Assembly (NCBI GenBank): GCA_020850715.1
Contig: JADZED010000036.1
Location: 1 to 38,999 of the forward strand
Direction: 5' to 3'
Source: Acidobacteriota bacterium
GTDB taxonomy: Bacteria > Acidobacteriota > Vicinamibacteria > Vicinamibacterales > CAVVIG01
DNA length: 38,999 nt
The position numbers and the translations under genes are program-made. Below, piece by piece: positions 15,659-24,621 of this stretch (positions are counted from its first letter, which is position 1; every line of letters starts with the position of its first letter). Below the pieces are notes generated by a model, which saw nothing but the letters and a program-made list of their open reading frames with translations, was not told the DNA's origin and made no database searches.

Positions 15659-18162
15659 GGCGGCGGTGTGAAATGGTATCGGGCGGCGAGGGTCGCGACT
15701 TCATCGCGGATCCGCCGGTGATTGGCGGCGCGATCGGCCGCCGCGATGGCGACCCGCCGACCCGCTTCGCCGTGCAGGAGGTCGAACGCGTAGTCGCGGC
15801 CGTGAGTCGCGTCGGCGATGAACAGGGAGCGGCCGTTGTCCTGGATGAGGCCCCAGGTCGGCCCGTAGCTCGACGCGATGAGAAAGGCTTCGCGCCGGCG
15901 GTCGACGAGCCCGGCACCGGCCGCAAAGAGCGGCGATCCGAACTGCGGCCCGAGATCACGCGGCGCTTCGCCGAGCAGGGCGTAGAGTGTCGGCGTGATG
16001 TCGGTCGCAAAGCTCACCCGCGAGAGATCGGCCGCGACGTCCCGCCGCAGGGCGGCGGGCAGGTGGACGATGAGCGGGATGCGCATCACCTCCGGGAACG
16101 CGGTGAAGCCGTGGCCCCATCGGCCCTCCTCCCCCAGCGAGTCCCCGTGATCGGCGGTCAGCACGATCACGCTGTGATCGTAGAGATGCCTCTCCCGGAG
16201 AAATGCCAGGAACCGGCCGAAGCAGCCGTCGATCGACCTGACGCGCGCGGCGTAAGACGCCACGAATCCGGGGTACGCCTCGCCGGGCGGGGCGCCTGCG
16301 CCCCAGATGTTGCCGATGTGCAGATCGAGCGTCCGCATGTGCCCGAAGATCGGGCGGTCGCCGCGGGCCGCGTCCCCAGCGATCGCAGCCATCATCTCAT
16401 CGACCGTCGAACAGAAACCGTGTTGCATCTCGGTGACGCCGCTCGCCAGCCTCACCTCGTCGCCGCCGAGGAACAGCTCGCGGCTGATGTGATCGTCGGC
16501 AACGAACTGACGATAGCCCTTCGCCTCCGCGAGCCTCTTCAGCGCGTTCATCGGCGCGAACGGCTCGACGTACTCCTTGTGGAGCAGGAGCCCGCCGGCC
16601 CAGATCGACGGCACGGCGAGGCCAGTGCCGCCGTACCGCGTGAAGGCGCGGGTGAAGACGAAGCTGTCGCCGGCAAACGCGCCGATGGCGGGCGTGAACG
16701 TCACCGCCGGGCTGTAGGGCGACAGGTAGTCGCGCCGCAGGCTGTCGACGACGAACAGGAAGACGTGCGGCGGCGCGGCGGCAGGCTGGAGGTCCGATAC
16801 GAAGTCGATCGGCGCCGGCTGCGCGCCGGCGCCCGCCACGCCCGTATTGGCGCGCAGATACGCGTAGAACGCGAGGGCATCGTCGGGATCGCCCGGCCGC
16901 AGCGCGTCGCGCACCACCCGGTACGAGGGGTCGAGCGCGGCGTAGGCGTCGCTCTCGGACTCCGGAGACGACGCGGCGCCGCCCGACCAGGCCGCCGCCA
17001 CGCGGGGCCGCACCGCTGAATCGGCGGCCAGGATGAGCAGGATGGCGCCGGGCGCCATCCAGAGCGGCCGTGAACCGCGCGGCTCGCGCGCCGCCGCATG
17101 TACGAAGGCGAACACGAGGACCCAGGCTGCCAGGGCGCCGAGCTTCTGAACCATGAAGTCCCAGTCGAACGCGGCCACCGTCGCGATGAGCACCTGCGGC
17201 ATGGCGAGCGCGAGAACCACCCCTCCGGCCGATGCGATCCCCGATCGCCTGGTCGCGATCGGCGCGCACCACATGTCGAGCGCGGTGGGCGGATCCGGCC
17301 ATCGCGCCTGTCCACACCGGTGGCGTGCGACGCCCGACCACACGACGGCCGCGGTGGCCCCGATCGCCGCGGCGGCGCCCCACGACGCCGGCCCCGCGAT
17401 CGAGAGCGGTGCGAGCACCAGCCGGCTCGCGACGGCGCCGGCCGTGCAGGCGGCCAGCCCGGCGACCAGGATGTACTCCACGCGGCCCGGCGCCCGCGCC
17501 AGCGCCGCGGCGCCGCTCGCCGACGCCAGCGCGAGCCACAGCATCGCGAAGATGGTGCCGTGCCCGAACAGCGAGGCGATCACGCCTGCCAGCGCACGTC
17601 CGGCCGTCGGCTCGAGCGCGCCGGACGTCTGCAGCCGCAGCAGGGCTCCCGCGCCGAATGCCGCCCAGACGCAGGCGGCCGTTCGCCAGCAGGCGGCGGC
17701 GCTTCGGCCGTCCCGGGCGGGCGCCAGCGGCGGAGCGTCGGCCGCGAGATGATCGAACAGACCCAGAACAGCCGGCGGCACGAACGCCAGCAGCGCGTAG
17801 GCCAGGTTGGACCGGGCCGGGTCGGGCTGCACGACGACCCGAGCGAGGGCAAACCAGGCGACAATCGCACCGGTCGCGCCGAGGTAGGCCCAGCCGGCGG
17901 CACGCACCGCACGGCGGGCCTCCAGGTACGGCGCGATCGTGAGCGCCGAGATCGCCAGCGCCAGCGCGCAGAGCGAGGTGTGCCAGAGCGCCAGCGCGGC
18001 GAGTCCCGCGCTGACCTGGGGCCGGATGAATTGCTGGAAGGTGAAGGGGCTGAAGATCAGCAGGCAGTAGAGGCCCGTGCCCGCGAAGACCAGCGCATGG
18101 ACCGCGCGGGCGACCGCGATGATGCGCGCGTCGCGGACGCCGAGGCGCAGGACCGATCTCAT
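15655..18162 (-). CDS. Polytopic sulfatase/alkaline-phosphatase-superfamily enzyme, copy 1
   Basis: 835 aa. The N-terminal half (about 10-380) is very hydrophobic with about ten or more predicted membrane helices; the C-terminal half (about 465-800) is an extracytoplasmic sulfatase-fold domain. Metal and active-site residues seen: D473 (VVDSLRRDY), T513 in GGTGLAVPS, D671-H672 (TADHGDSLGEE) and H684. The nucleophile position has Thr in T-x-x-A-V-P-S, resembling the T-x-x-S-V-P-C motif of EptA/MCR phosphoethanolamine transferases. There is no C/S-x-P-S-R motif, so a formylglycine sulfatase is unlikely. It may transfer or hydrolyse a phospho-head group on a surface polymer, lipid or pilin (inference). 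It is a tandem paralogue of the next gene upstream and coupled on both sides by ATGA overlaps. Confidence 0.85.
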   Translation of the reverse strand: MRSVLRLGVRDARIIAVARAVHALVFAGTGLYCLLIFSPFTFQQFIRPQVSAGLAALALWHTSLCALALAISALTIAPYLEARRAVRAAGWAYLGATGAIVAWFALARVVVQPDPARSNLAYALLAFVPPAVLGLFDHLAADAPPLAPARDGRSAAACWRTAACVWAAFGAGALLRLQTSGALEPTAGRALAGVIASLFGHGTIFAMLWLALASASGAAALARAPGRVEYILVAGLAACTAGAVASRLVLAPLSIAGPASWGAAAAIGATAAVVWSGVARHRCGQARWPDPPTALDMWCAPIATRRSGIASAGGVVLALAMPQVLIATVAAFDWDFMVQKLGALAAWVLVFAFVHAAAREPRGSRPLWMAPGAILLILAADSAVRPRVAAAWSGGAASSPESESDAYAALDPSYRVVRDALRPGDPDDALAFYAYLRANTGVAGAGAQPAPIDFVSDLQPAAAPPHVFLFVVDSLRRDYLSPYSPAVTFTPAIGAFAGDSFVFTRAFTRYGGTGLAVPSIWAGGLLLHKEYVEPFAPMNALKRLAEAKGYRQFVADDHISRELFLGGDEVRLASGVTEMQHGFCSTVDEMMAAIAGDAARGDRPIFGHMRTLDLHIGNIWGAGAPPGEAYPGFVASYAARVRSIDGCFGRFLAFLRERHLYDHSVIVLTADHGDSLGEEGRWGHGFTAFPEVMRIPLIVHLPAALRRDVAADLSRVSFATDITPTLYALLGEAPRDLGPQFGSPLFAAGAGLVDRRREAFLIASSYGPTWGLIQDNGRSLFIADATHGRDYAFDLLHGEAGRRVAIAAADRAANHRRIRDEVATLAARYHFTPPP

Positions 18163-20660
18163 GGCCTGGGCGTGAACCGGTAGGCCGCCGCCAGCGCCGC
18201 GAGCTGCGCGCGGACGGTGCCCCTCGATCGCGCCCGCATCTGGTCGGACAGGCCGATGCGCCGCCCCACCGCATCCGACGTCATGTCGTACGCGTACTCA
18301 CGCTCGTTGATCGCGTCGGCGATGTACAGCGTCCGGCCGTTGTGCGACAACGCGCCGTACACCGCGCCGTAGCTCGAGCCGATCAGGAACGAGGCGCGGC
18401 GGCGCGCCGACCAGTCGGCCTCCGGCGCGTCGAACAGCGGCGCGCCGTACAGCGGGCCCCTCGCGACCTGCCGGTACCCGAGCAGCGCGTACAGCGTGGG
18501 CGTGATGTCGGTCGAGAATGCGGCGCGGCCGAGGTCGGCCGCCATGCGCGAGTCGAGCCGTGGCGGCAGGCGGACGATCAGCGGGATCCGGAGCACCTCG
18601 GGATAGAGCGTGTAGGCGTGGCCCCACCGCTGCTCTTCACCCAGCGAATCGCCGTGGTCGGCCGTGACGATGACGACGCTGTTCTCGTAGAGGCCGATCT
18701 CCTTCAGCACGTCGATGAAACGGCCGAAGCAGCCGTCGATGCGACGGACGCGGGCGGCATAGGCCTCGCTGAAGCCCGGATACGACTCCCCCGCCGGCGC
18801 CCTCCCGGAGCGGACCTTCGACACGTGCAGATCGAGCGGCCGCGTGTGCGCGAAGATCGGCGGTCCACCGGGAGGGCGCGCACGCAGATCCGCCTCGAGC
18901 TCCCCCATCGTGCCGCAGAAGCCGTGCTCCATCTCCGGCACCGCGTCGTCCAGCCACGTGATTGCCGGCGACGGCGTGAAGAGATCCGTGATGTGATCGC
19001 GCGTCAGGTACCACTGGTAGCCGTTCGCCGCGAGCAGCTTCTCGAGCGCATTCATCGGCGCGAACGGCGTGACGTACTCCTTGTGCAGCACCATCGCCCC
19101 CGCCCAGATCGCGGGCACCGACAGCCCCGTCCCGCCGTACCGCGAGAACGCGCGCCGGAACACGTGGGCGCCGCGCTCGCGCGCGAAGGCGCCCAGCCGC
19201 GGCGTGAACGTCGCCGCCGCGTTGTACGCGGAGACGTAGTCGGGACGCAGACTGTCGATCAGGAAGAAGAAGATGTGCGGCGGGGCTGCCGGCGATGCCG
19301 CCAGCGGCGGCGGCACGACGTCCACGTCGATCGGCGAGATCGGCGTGCGCGGATCGATTGTGGCGTTCGCGCGGAGCAAGGCGTAGAACTCTGGATCCGC
19401 ACCCGGATCCGTCGTGACGGCCGCCCGAATCAGTCCGTAGGAGGGATCGACCGCGGCGTATCCATCGAGAACGAAATCCTCCTCGAGCCGCGCGTCGCCC
19501 AGCCAGCCGGCCAGCCGCGGCATCGCCGCCACGTCTGCTCCGTAGAGCGTCAGCACCGCGAGCGGGATGACCGCCCCGCGACCGCGCGGCGCCGCCGCGC
19601 GCAGCCCCACGCCGTGGAGCGCCGCGTGCGCGAAGCCGAAGGCGAGCACCCAGGCCGTTACGGCGATCAACTGCTGGACCATGAAGTTCCAGTCGAGCCC
19701 GGCGGCGCGCCGCGTGAGCAGCAGGACCGCTGGCGGCAGCAGCAGCAGGCCGGCGATCGGCGCGCTGCGGCCGCGCGCCGCCGACAGCGGCGCGAACCAC
19801 ATGTCCATGGCCGTCGGCCGGCGGTTGCCGGAGGCGGCATGGCGATAGCGCGCCACGCTCGACCAGGTGAGCGCCACCGCGGCGCCTGCCATCGCCGCCA
19901 CGGCGTAGGCGGCCCACCCGTCGAACGCAATCGGCACGAACACGAGGCGCACCACGAGGAGCGCCACGGCGATCGTCGAAGCGGCGACGAGCAGTCGATA
20001 CTCCGCCCCGGCGCTCCAGCCGCAGGCGGCGGCGAGCTCGCGCAGCGTCAACGCGACCAGCGCGATGGCCAGGAAGACGGCAAGGTGCGCGATGGCCGAG
20101 GACGCGGCGCCGAGGATCAGCTCGCGGAGCGCGATCCCCATGGCGCCGGACGGTCTCGGCCGGAACGGCGCGGCGGCCGCGTAGGTCGCCCAGGTCGCCA
20201 GCCCGGCGACGATCGCGCCGGCCAGCAGCCGCCGACCGTCGGAATGCTCGGATGGCGAGGTGCGAACGGCCCGGTGATCGAGCACGGCGAGCCAGATGGG
20301 CGGCACCAGGGCTGCCAGCGCCAGGACGAGGCTGCGACCCGAGTTCTCCACCTGAGGCAGTACCTGAGCGGCCAGCAGCCAGACGCCCGCCGCCGCCGAT
20401 GCGCCGAGGAAGATCGACACGCGCGCCGCGGGCGGCCTCGACGGCGACTCGACCAGCGTCGCCGCCGTGGCCAGCAGCACAAGCCAATACAGCACGCTGT
20501 GCCACACGGTGAAGCCGGTGAGCGCGGCGATCAGGTGCGGCCGGATGAATTGCTGGTAGGCGAACGCGTTGTAGGTGAGGAGACAGTAGAGCGACGTCGC
20601 CAGGAAGAACGCCGTCGAGAGCAGGCGGGCGGCGGCGATGAGCGCCGGATGCCGGATCAC
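18159..20660 (-). CDS. Polytopic sulfatase/alkaline-phosphatase-superfamily enzyme, copy 2
   Basis: 833 aa from a GTG at 20660 that overlaps the upstream TPR gene's stop by 4 bases; the frame is open further upstream but that part overlaps the TPR gene. Same architecture as copy 1: a multi-helix membrane half (about 10-380) and a sulfatase-fold half (about 460-800). Residues seen: D469 (LIDSLRPDY), T511 in GGTGLSVPA, D668-H669 (TADHGDSLGEE) and H681. The T-x-x-S-V-P arrangement is even closer to phosphoethanolamine transferases. Shared blocks with copy 1, such as LHKEYV.PFAPMNAL and SYAARVR/AYAARVRRIDGCFGRF, show tandem duplication with substantial divergence, so the two may act on different substrates. 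Confidence 0.85.
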   Translation of the reverse strand: MIRHPALIAAARLLSTAFFLATSLYCLLTYNAFAYQQFIRPHLIAALTGFTVWHSVLYWLVLLATAATLVESPSRPPAARVSIFLGASAAAGVWLLAAQVLPQVENSGRSLVLALAALVPPIWLAVLDHRAVRTSPSEHSDGRRLLAGAIVAGLATWATYAAAAPFRPRPSGAMGIALRELILGAASSAIAHLAVFLAIALVALTLRELAAACGWSAGAEYRLLVAASTIAVALLVVRLVFVPIAFDGWAAYAVAAMAGAAVALTWSSVARYRHAASGNRRPTAMDMWFAPLSAARGRSAPIAGLLLLPPAVLLLTRRAAGLDWNFMVQQLIAVTAWVLAFGFAHAALHGVGLRAAAPRGRGAVIPLAVLTLYGADVAAMPRLAGWLGDARLEEDFVLDGYAAVDPSYGLIRAAVTTDPGADPEFYALLRANATIDPRTPISPIDVDVVPPPLAASPAAPPHIFFFLIDSLRPDYVSAYNAAATFTPRLGAFARERGAHVFRRAFSRYGGTGLSVPAIWAGAMVLHKEYVTPFAPMNALEKLLAANGYQWYLTRDHITDLFTPSPAITWLDDAVPEMEHGFCGTMGELEADLRARPPGGPPIFAHTRPLDLHVSKVRSGRAPAGESYPGFSEAYAARVRRIDGCFGRFIDVLKEIGLYENSVVIVTADHGDSLGEEQRWGHAYTLYPEVLRIPLIVRLPPRLDSRMAADLGRAAFSTDITPTLYALLGYRQVARGPLYGAPLFDAPEADWSARRRASFLIGSSYGAVYGALSHNGRTLYIADAINEREYAYDMTSDAVGRRIGLSDQMRARSRGTVRAQLAALAAAYRFTPRP

Positions 20661-21106
20661 GGCGCGCTCCCGTCCGGCGCCCGCCGGGCCCGATCGATCA
20701 GCGCCTGTACAGAGGGATTGCCCGGCTGAAGCGCCAGCGCGGCCGCCGCTTCGCGCGCCGCCCCGTCGAGATCGCCCCGCCGCAGGAGCAGCGCGCCGAG
20801 CCTGGCGTGGGCGTCGCCGTCGTCTGGATCGGTCTCGAGCGCCCGCCGGTAGAGCGCCTCGGCGCGATCCCATCGCTGCGCGGTCTCGTGCGTCTTCGCG
20901 AGATCCAGCATGATCTCGACATCGTCGGGATGAACCGCGAGGCAGCGCTCGAGCCTGGGCACGTCGGTGGATTCGGTCGGGAACTCGCAGTCCTCCGGCG
21001 GCGTCGCCGGGCGCGCCCGCTCGGGCATGCCGCGGATGACCAGCACGAAGAGCGCCAGCAATCCGAGCGGCCTGGCCACGCGAAGCCAGGCGCCACGCTC
21101 GCTCAC
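20657..21106 (-). CDS. Small membrane-anchored TPR protein
   Basis: 149 aa from a GTG at 21106 (GTGA overlap with the prepilin peptidase stop). One hydrophobic segment at about 12-26, then an extracytoplasmic region with about two to three tetratricopeptide repeats (VHPDDVEIMLDLAKTHE, AEALYRRALETDPDDGDAHA, LQPGNPSVQALIDRA). TPR proteins scaffold protein complexes. Coupled between prepilin peptidase and the two superfamily enzymes, it may hold the pilus or modification machinery together, comparable in idea to PilF/PilW-type TPR pilotins (inference only). The open frame extends upstream into pilD and was trimmed at the coupled GTG. Confidence 0.78.
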   Translation of the reverse strand: MSERGAWLRVARPLGLLALFVLVIRGMPERARPATPPEDCEFPTESTDVPRLERCLAVHPDDVEIMLDLAKTHETAQRWDRAEALYRRALETDPDDGDAHARLGALLLRRGDLDGAAREAAAALALQPGNPSVQALIDRARRAPDGSAP

Positions 21107-21882
21107 CACAGCCCGAGGTACCAGTCGAGGAACATGGGGCCGACTGTCGCCGCCATGGCAGCGCCGATGGCGAGAAACGTCCCGAACGGGAGCGCCGACT
21201 TCATGCCGCCGCGCCTCGACACGATCAACCAGAGGCCGATCGCGGTGCCGGAGAACGACGCGGCCATGAGCGTGAACAGCGTCAGCTTCCAGCCGATGAA
21301 CGCGCCCACCATCGCCAGCATCTTTACATCCCCCATGCCGAGCCCTTCCTCGCGCCGCAGGCGGTAGTACGCCTCGGCAATCGCGAGCAGCAGGCCGCCG
21401 CCGAGCAGGATGCCGAGCAGCGAGGAGATCCACCCGGGCTCGGTGAAGAAGCTGAAGGCGAAGCCGGCGGCGACGCCAGGCACCGTGATCGCGTTGGGGA
21501 GCAGCTGGTGTTCGAGATCGATCGCGAAGAGAACGATGAGCGCGCAGCCGAGCAGCAGGCGTGAGGCGAGCAGGAGGCCGGGACCGTAGTACCACCACGC
21601 CGCGCCGAACATGATCGCGGTCAGCGCTTCGACGATCGGGTAGCGCCAGCCGATCGGCTGCCGGCACGTGCGGCAGCGGCCGCGCAGCGCGACAAAGCCG
21701 GCCACCGGCACGTTCTCGTACCACGACAGCTCGCGCCGGCAGTTTGGACAGGCCGACGCGGGCCAGACGACCGAGCGCCGGCGGGGCAGGCGATAGATGC
21801 AGACGTTGAGGAACGACCCGACGATCGCGCCCAACAGCGCCGCGACGACCGGCGGCCCCGCCGCGGGGAGCGCGCCCGTCAT
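21103..21882 (-). CDS. pilD: Type IV prepilin peptidase / N-methyltransferase
   Basis: Bifunctional inner-membrane aspartic protease that cleaves the leader from type IV prepilins and methylates the new N terminus. The 259-aa protein has the complete bacterial PilD layout: the N-terminal GSFLNVCIYRLP, a four-Cys zinc-binding cytoplasmic loop (C45, C48, C70, C73), and a membrane domain with the two catalytic aspartates D122 (FAIDLEHQLLPN) and D185 (GLGMGDVKML). It can process the PilV/W/X-like prepilins encoded downstream. Start ATG overlaps the upstream stop as ATGA. pilB, pilC and a major pilin are not in the window. Confidence 0.96.
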   Translation of the reverse strand: MTGALPAAGPPVVAALLGAIVGSFLNVCIYRLPRRRSVVWPASACPNCRRELSWYENVPVAGFVALRGRCRTCRQPIGWRYPIVEALTAIMFGAAWWYYGPGLLLASRLLLGCALIVLFAIDLEHQLLPNAITVPGVAAGFAFSFFTEPGWISSLLGILLGGGLLLAIAEAYYRLRREEGLGMGDVKMLAMVGAFIGWKLTLFTLMAASFSGTAIGLWLIVSRRGGMKSALPFGTFLAIGAAMAATVGPMFLDWYLGLW

Positions 21883-22838
21883 GATGGCGCCAAACTGCCT
21901 CGAGGCTCGACCGGCAGGGGAAACAGCGTCGAGCCGGCCGACAGCCGCACGCGGCCGTCAGGGCCGAGTTCGTAGGGGGTGCCGCTCGGATCGAGCGGCA
22001 CCCCCCGCCACCGTTCCGCGCGGACGACCGGCGCCCACCCCGACGGCGGTGCGCCGGAGACGGCCAGGAATCGATCCACCGCCGCCTGCAGCACGTCGAT
22101 CCGGTCGAGCGCGTCGAGCTGCAGCAGACGCCGCTCGGCGTCGTGCCGCAGCCAGTCGATTTCTGCCGTCTGCAGGATGGATTGCCACATCAGGCGCGAG
22201 GAACGGCGATCGCCTCCTTCGGCAAGCGTCGTCGCCGCCAGGGAGCGCAGCCACCAGGGCGCACCGGGCGTCGAGGCCGCGCGGTTGAACCACCCGGCCG
22301 CGGCCGCGTAGTCGTGGCGGTACCAATAGTCCACAAATCCGGCATCCTGCATGTACTCCCACTTATCGGGCCGTTCGCGCAATCCCTTTTCGAGCAGCGC
22401 GATCGACAAATCGGGGCGGCCGGGCCCGCTGGGGTACGCTTCCGCGAGGAAGACGGCGCCGAATCGATAGGCGATGTTGAAGCGCGGATCGAGCGAGGTG
22501 GTGAGGTCCAGCATGGGATACAACTGGCGGTAGGCCGCCTCGGGGGCGCCGCCGGGCGGCGGGGCCGTCTCCGACGGGAGCGCCCCGCCGGTCAGCCGCC
22601 GCTTGGTGCCGCCGTAGTACTGAATCGCCCGAATCCAGTAGAGATCCGCCGCGAGGCTGCTGAACGCGCCCGCGATGCGACGCATCGCGGGACCCGATCG
22701 GAACAGGACCTCGTCCTCCGCCGGCGGCGGGTCCGGATACAGGCGTTCGCGCGCGGCCTGGACGCGCGCCGCGCCGGCCAGCAGCGCCCCGGCCAGCAGC
22801 GCGACGAGGAGCGCCCCGGAGATCGACCGTCCCCTCAT
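21879..22838 (-). CDS. Membrane-anchored TPR-like protein of unknown function
   Basis: 319 aa. An N-terminal hydrophobic anchor or signal (about 7-28) is followed by an extracytoplasmic helical region with aromatic-rich motifs (SSLAADLYWIRAIQYYGG at 60-77) and TPR-like repeats (LEKGLRERPDKWEYMQDAGF, DYAAAAGWFNRAAS). The C-terminal part (about 265-319) has a short conserved-looking domain (DPSGTPYELGPDGRVRLS) that resembles a type II secretion pseudopilin-like YELGPDG segment. I do not recognise a named family. It starts directly after the permease stop codon (TAG then ATG, no spacer) and its stop overlaps pilD. Its place between an ABC exporter and PilD suggests an envelope-assembly job, unproven. 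Confidence 0.75.
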   Translation of the reverse strand: MRGRSISGALLVALLAGALLAGAARVQAARERLYPDPPPAEDEVLFRSGPAMRRIAGAFSSLAADLYWIRAIQYYGGTKRRLTGGALPSETAPPPGGAPEAAYRQLYPMLDLTTSLDPRFNIAYRFGAVFLAEAYPSGPGRPDLSIALLEKGLRERPDKWEYMQDAGFVDYWYRHDYAAAAGWFNRAASTPGAPWWLRSLAATTLAEGGDRRSSRLMWQSILQTAEIDWLRHDAERRLLQLDALDRIDVLQAAVDRFLAVSGAPPSGWAPVVRAERWRGVPLDPSGTPYELGPDGRVRLSAGSTLFPLPVEPRGSLAPS

Positions 22839-23645
22839 CTACTTGAAATCTCGGCGCGAGAACACGTAGGCCGCAACGGCGAGCAGCGTCGAGATGTACA
22901 GGGCGGCATAGACGATCGCCAGCGCGACGTCACCGGGCGGTACGGCCTGCCCGTGCACGACCTGCGACTTGACATCGAACTGCGCGAGGTTCGGCAGCAC
23001 CCAATAGAGTCCGCGCGCCAGGCGGACGGCGCCCGGCGAATCGACCACCAGCTCGAAGTTGCGCAGGTCGGCGCTCAAGTGCCCCGCGAGGAACAGGCCG
23101 AAGGTGAAGGCGGCCGAGAGAATCGGCGTCGAAAAGGTGGAGAACAGCAGCGCGATCGCGGTGACGAGCATCAGCTCGACCAGGATCAGCAGAATCGCCG
23201 TCAGCAGCGCCGGATCGCGCACCGGCGCGTCCCAGACGAGATCGGCTTCCGGCGGCGCGCCCCACGACAGGTAGAACAGCAGCGCGTAGAGCGCCAGCGC
23301 CATCATGCCGACGTTCACGGCAAGGGTGAGCGTGAGGCCGAAGTACTTGCCCAGCAGGAGCTGGTACCGGTGAATCGGCTTCGACAGCAGGCTGAAGATG
23401 CTGCGCCGCTCGACCTCCTTCGAAACCAGGCCGATGCCGATGAAGATCGCGATGAACAGGCCGAACAACGAAATCGCCGCGAGGCCGAGGTCCTTGATGA
23501 TCTTGACGTCCTGCCCGGCTGTCAGCTGCCCGATCAGATACGACGCCCCGATCAGCACGATCGCGAAGAGCACGAGGTTGTACAGCACCTTGTCGCGCAC
23601 CGACTCGCGGAAGGCGTTGATCGCGATGATGCCGATGCCTCTCAT
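22839..23645 (-). CDS. ABC-2 type transporter permease
   Basis: 268 aa from the ATG at 23645 (ATGA overlap with the ATPase gene). About six membrane helices. Early motifs RESVRDKVLYNLVLFAIVLI and GLVSKEVERRSIFSLLSKPI match the ABC-2 permease family, the latter being the cytoplasmic coupling segment. Pairs with the adjacent ATPase to form an exporter of unknown substrate; ABC-2 systems of this type move lipids, polysaccharides or drugs or act in gliding and pilus-related assembly. The open frame extends 132 codons further upstream inside the ATPase gene; the coupled ATG gives the right N terminus. Confidence 0.9.
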   Translation of the reverse strand: MRGIGIIAINAFRESVRDKVLYNLVLFAIVLIGASYLIGQLTAGQDVKIIKDLGLAAISLFGLFIAIFIGIGLVSKEVERRSIFSLLSKPIHRYQLLLGKYFGLTLTLAVNVGMMALALYALLFYLSWGAPPEADLVWDAPVRDPALLTAILLILVELMLVTAIALLFSTFSTPILSAAFTFGLFLAGHLSADLRNFELVVDSPGAVRLARGLYWVLPNLAQFDVKSQVVHGQAVPPGDVALAIVYAALYISTLLAVAAYVFSRRDFK

Positions 23646-24607
23646 TGCCTCTCCGCGAGGCCCCGCCCGGCGGCGCCGGCGGAGGTGCGAGCGACCTGCT
23701 GGACGAAGAAATCCTCGAGCGTCTGCCTGATCGGCGTGAGCGACACGATGCGGCCGCCGGCCGCCGTGAGGCTCCCCATCAGGCGATCGGGCGCTGAATC
23801 GAGCGGCAGCTCCAGCTCGTAGCGCCCCTCGTCGATCCTGATCACCTTGCGGACGGCCGGCAACGCCCTGACGATCGCCTCCGACACTCCCGCTACGACC
23901 AGTTCCCACCCCTCGGCGTGAAACGCCGTCATGTCGCTCAGGCATCCGCTCGCCACCAGGCGGCCGCGCGCGAGAATGGCCACGCGGCTGCACAACGCTT
24001 CCGCGTCGCTCAGCACGTGCGAACTGAAGAATACGGTGCACCCGCGATCGCGCAGCCGCAGGATGAGCGCGCGCACGTCGCGGCGGCCCAGCGGATCGAG
24101 CCCGGACATCGGCTCGTCGAGAATCACGAGCTCGGGGTCGTTGATGAGCGCCTGCGCGATGCCGACGCGCTGCAGCATGCCCTTCGAGAACTTCCGGAGC
24201 TGGAGCCGCCGCTCGGCGCCGATGCCCACGTCGTCGAGCAGCCGCGCGGCGCGGGCGCGCCGTTCGGCCGGCCCATATCCAAACAGCGCGGCGAAATAGG
24301 CCAGGAGCTCTTCGGCCGTCAAGTAGTCGTAGAAGTACGGATTCTCCGGCAGGTACCCGATCCGCTGCTTCATGGCCGGATCGCCGAGCGGGCGTCCCAG
24401 GATCTCAGCCCGACCGGCGGTCGGAAACACCAGCTGCAGGAGCAGCTTCAGCGTGGTCGTCTTCCCGGCCCCGTTCGGGCCGAGAAAGCCGAAGACTTCG
24501 CCGGCGGCGACCTGGAGCGTCAGCGAGTCGAGGGCGCGATAGGGACGCCTGCGCCAGAAGCCAATCGCGTAATCCTTGGTGAGCTCGTAGGTCGCGAGCG
24601 CGTCCAT
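23642..24607 (-). CDS. ABC transporter ATP-binding protein
   Basis: 321 aa, first gene of the eight-gene overlapping run. Walker A GPNGAGKT at 43-50, signature FSKGMLQ at 140-146, Walker B LVILDEP at 160-166, and the H loop in FFSSHVLSDAE. A C-terminal extension of about 90 residues follows, as in ABC-2 partners of the CcmA/NatA type. Energises the adjacent permease. The 64-bp upstream space contains a tandem repeat and no obvious promoter, so the run may be transcribed with the VKOR-DsbA gene before it. Confidence 0.94.
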   Translation of the reverse strand: MDALATYELTKDYAIGFWRRRPYRALDSLTLQVAAGEVFGFLGPNGAGKTTTLKLLLQLVFPTAGRAEILGRPLGDPAMKQRIGYLPENPYFYDYLTAEELLAYFAALFGYGPAERRARAARLLDDVGIGAERRLQLRKFSKGMLQRVGIAQALINDPELVILDEPMSGLDPLGRRDVRALILRLRDRGCTVFFSSHVLSDAEALCSRVAILARGRLVASGCLSDMTAFHAEGWELVVAGVSEAIVRALPAVRKVIRIDEGRYELELPLDSAPDRLMGSLTAAGGRIVSLTPIRQTLEDFFVQQVARTSAGAAGRGLAERQ

Positions 24608-24621
24608 TCAGTCCAGACCCT

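Noticed and set aside
13890..16010. Upstream extension of the PilW-like frame to over 1000 codons
   Set aside because: The extra part overlaps the PilV-like and kinase genes and is Arg-rich shadow sequence; the coupled GTG at 13889 begins a proper prepilin leader.
15655..20660. Formylglycine-dependent sulfatase function for the two superfamily enzymes
   Set aside because: No C/S-x-P-S-R motif is present in either; Thr occupies the nucleophile position.
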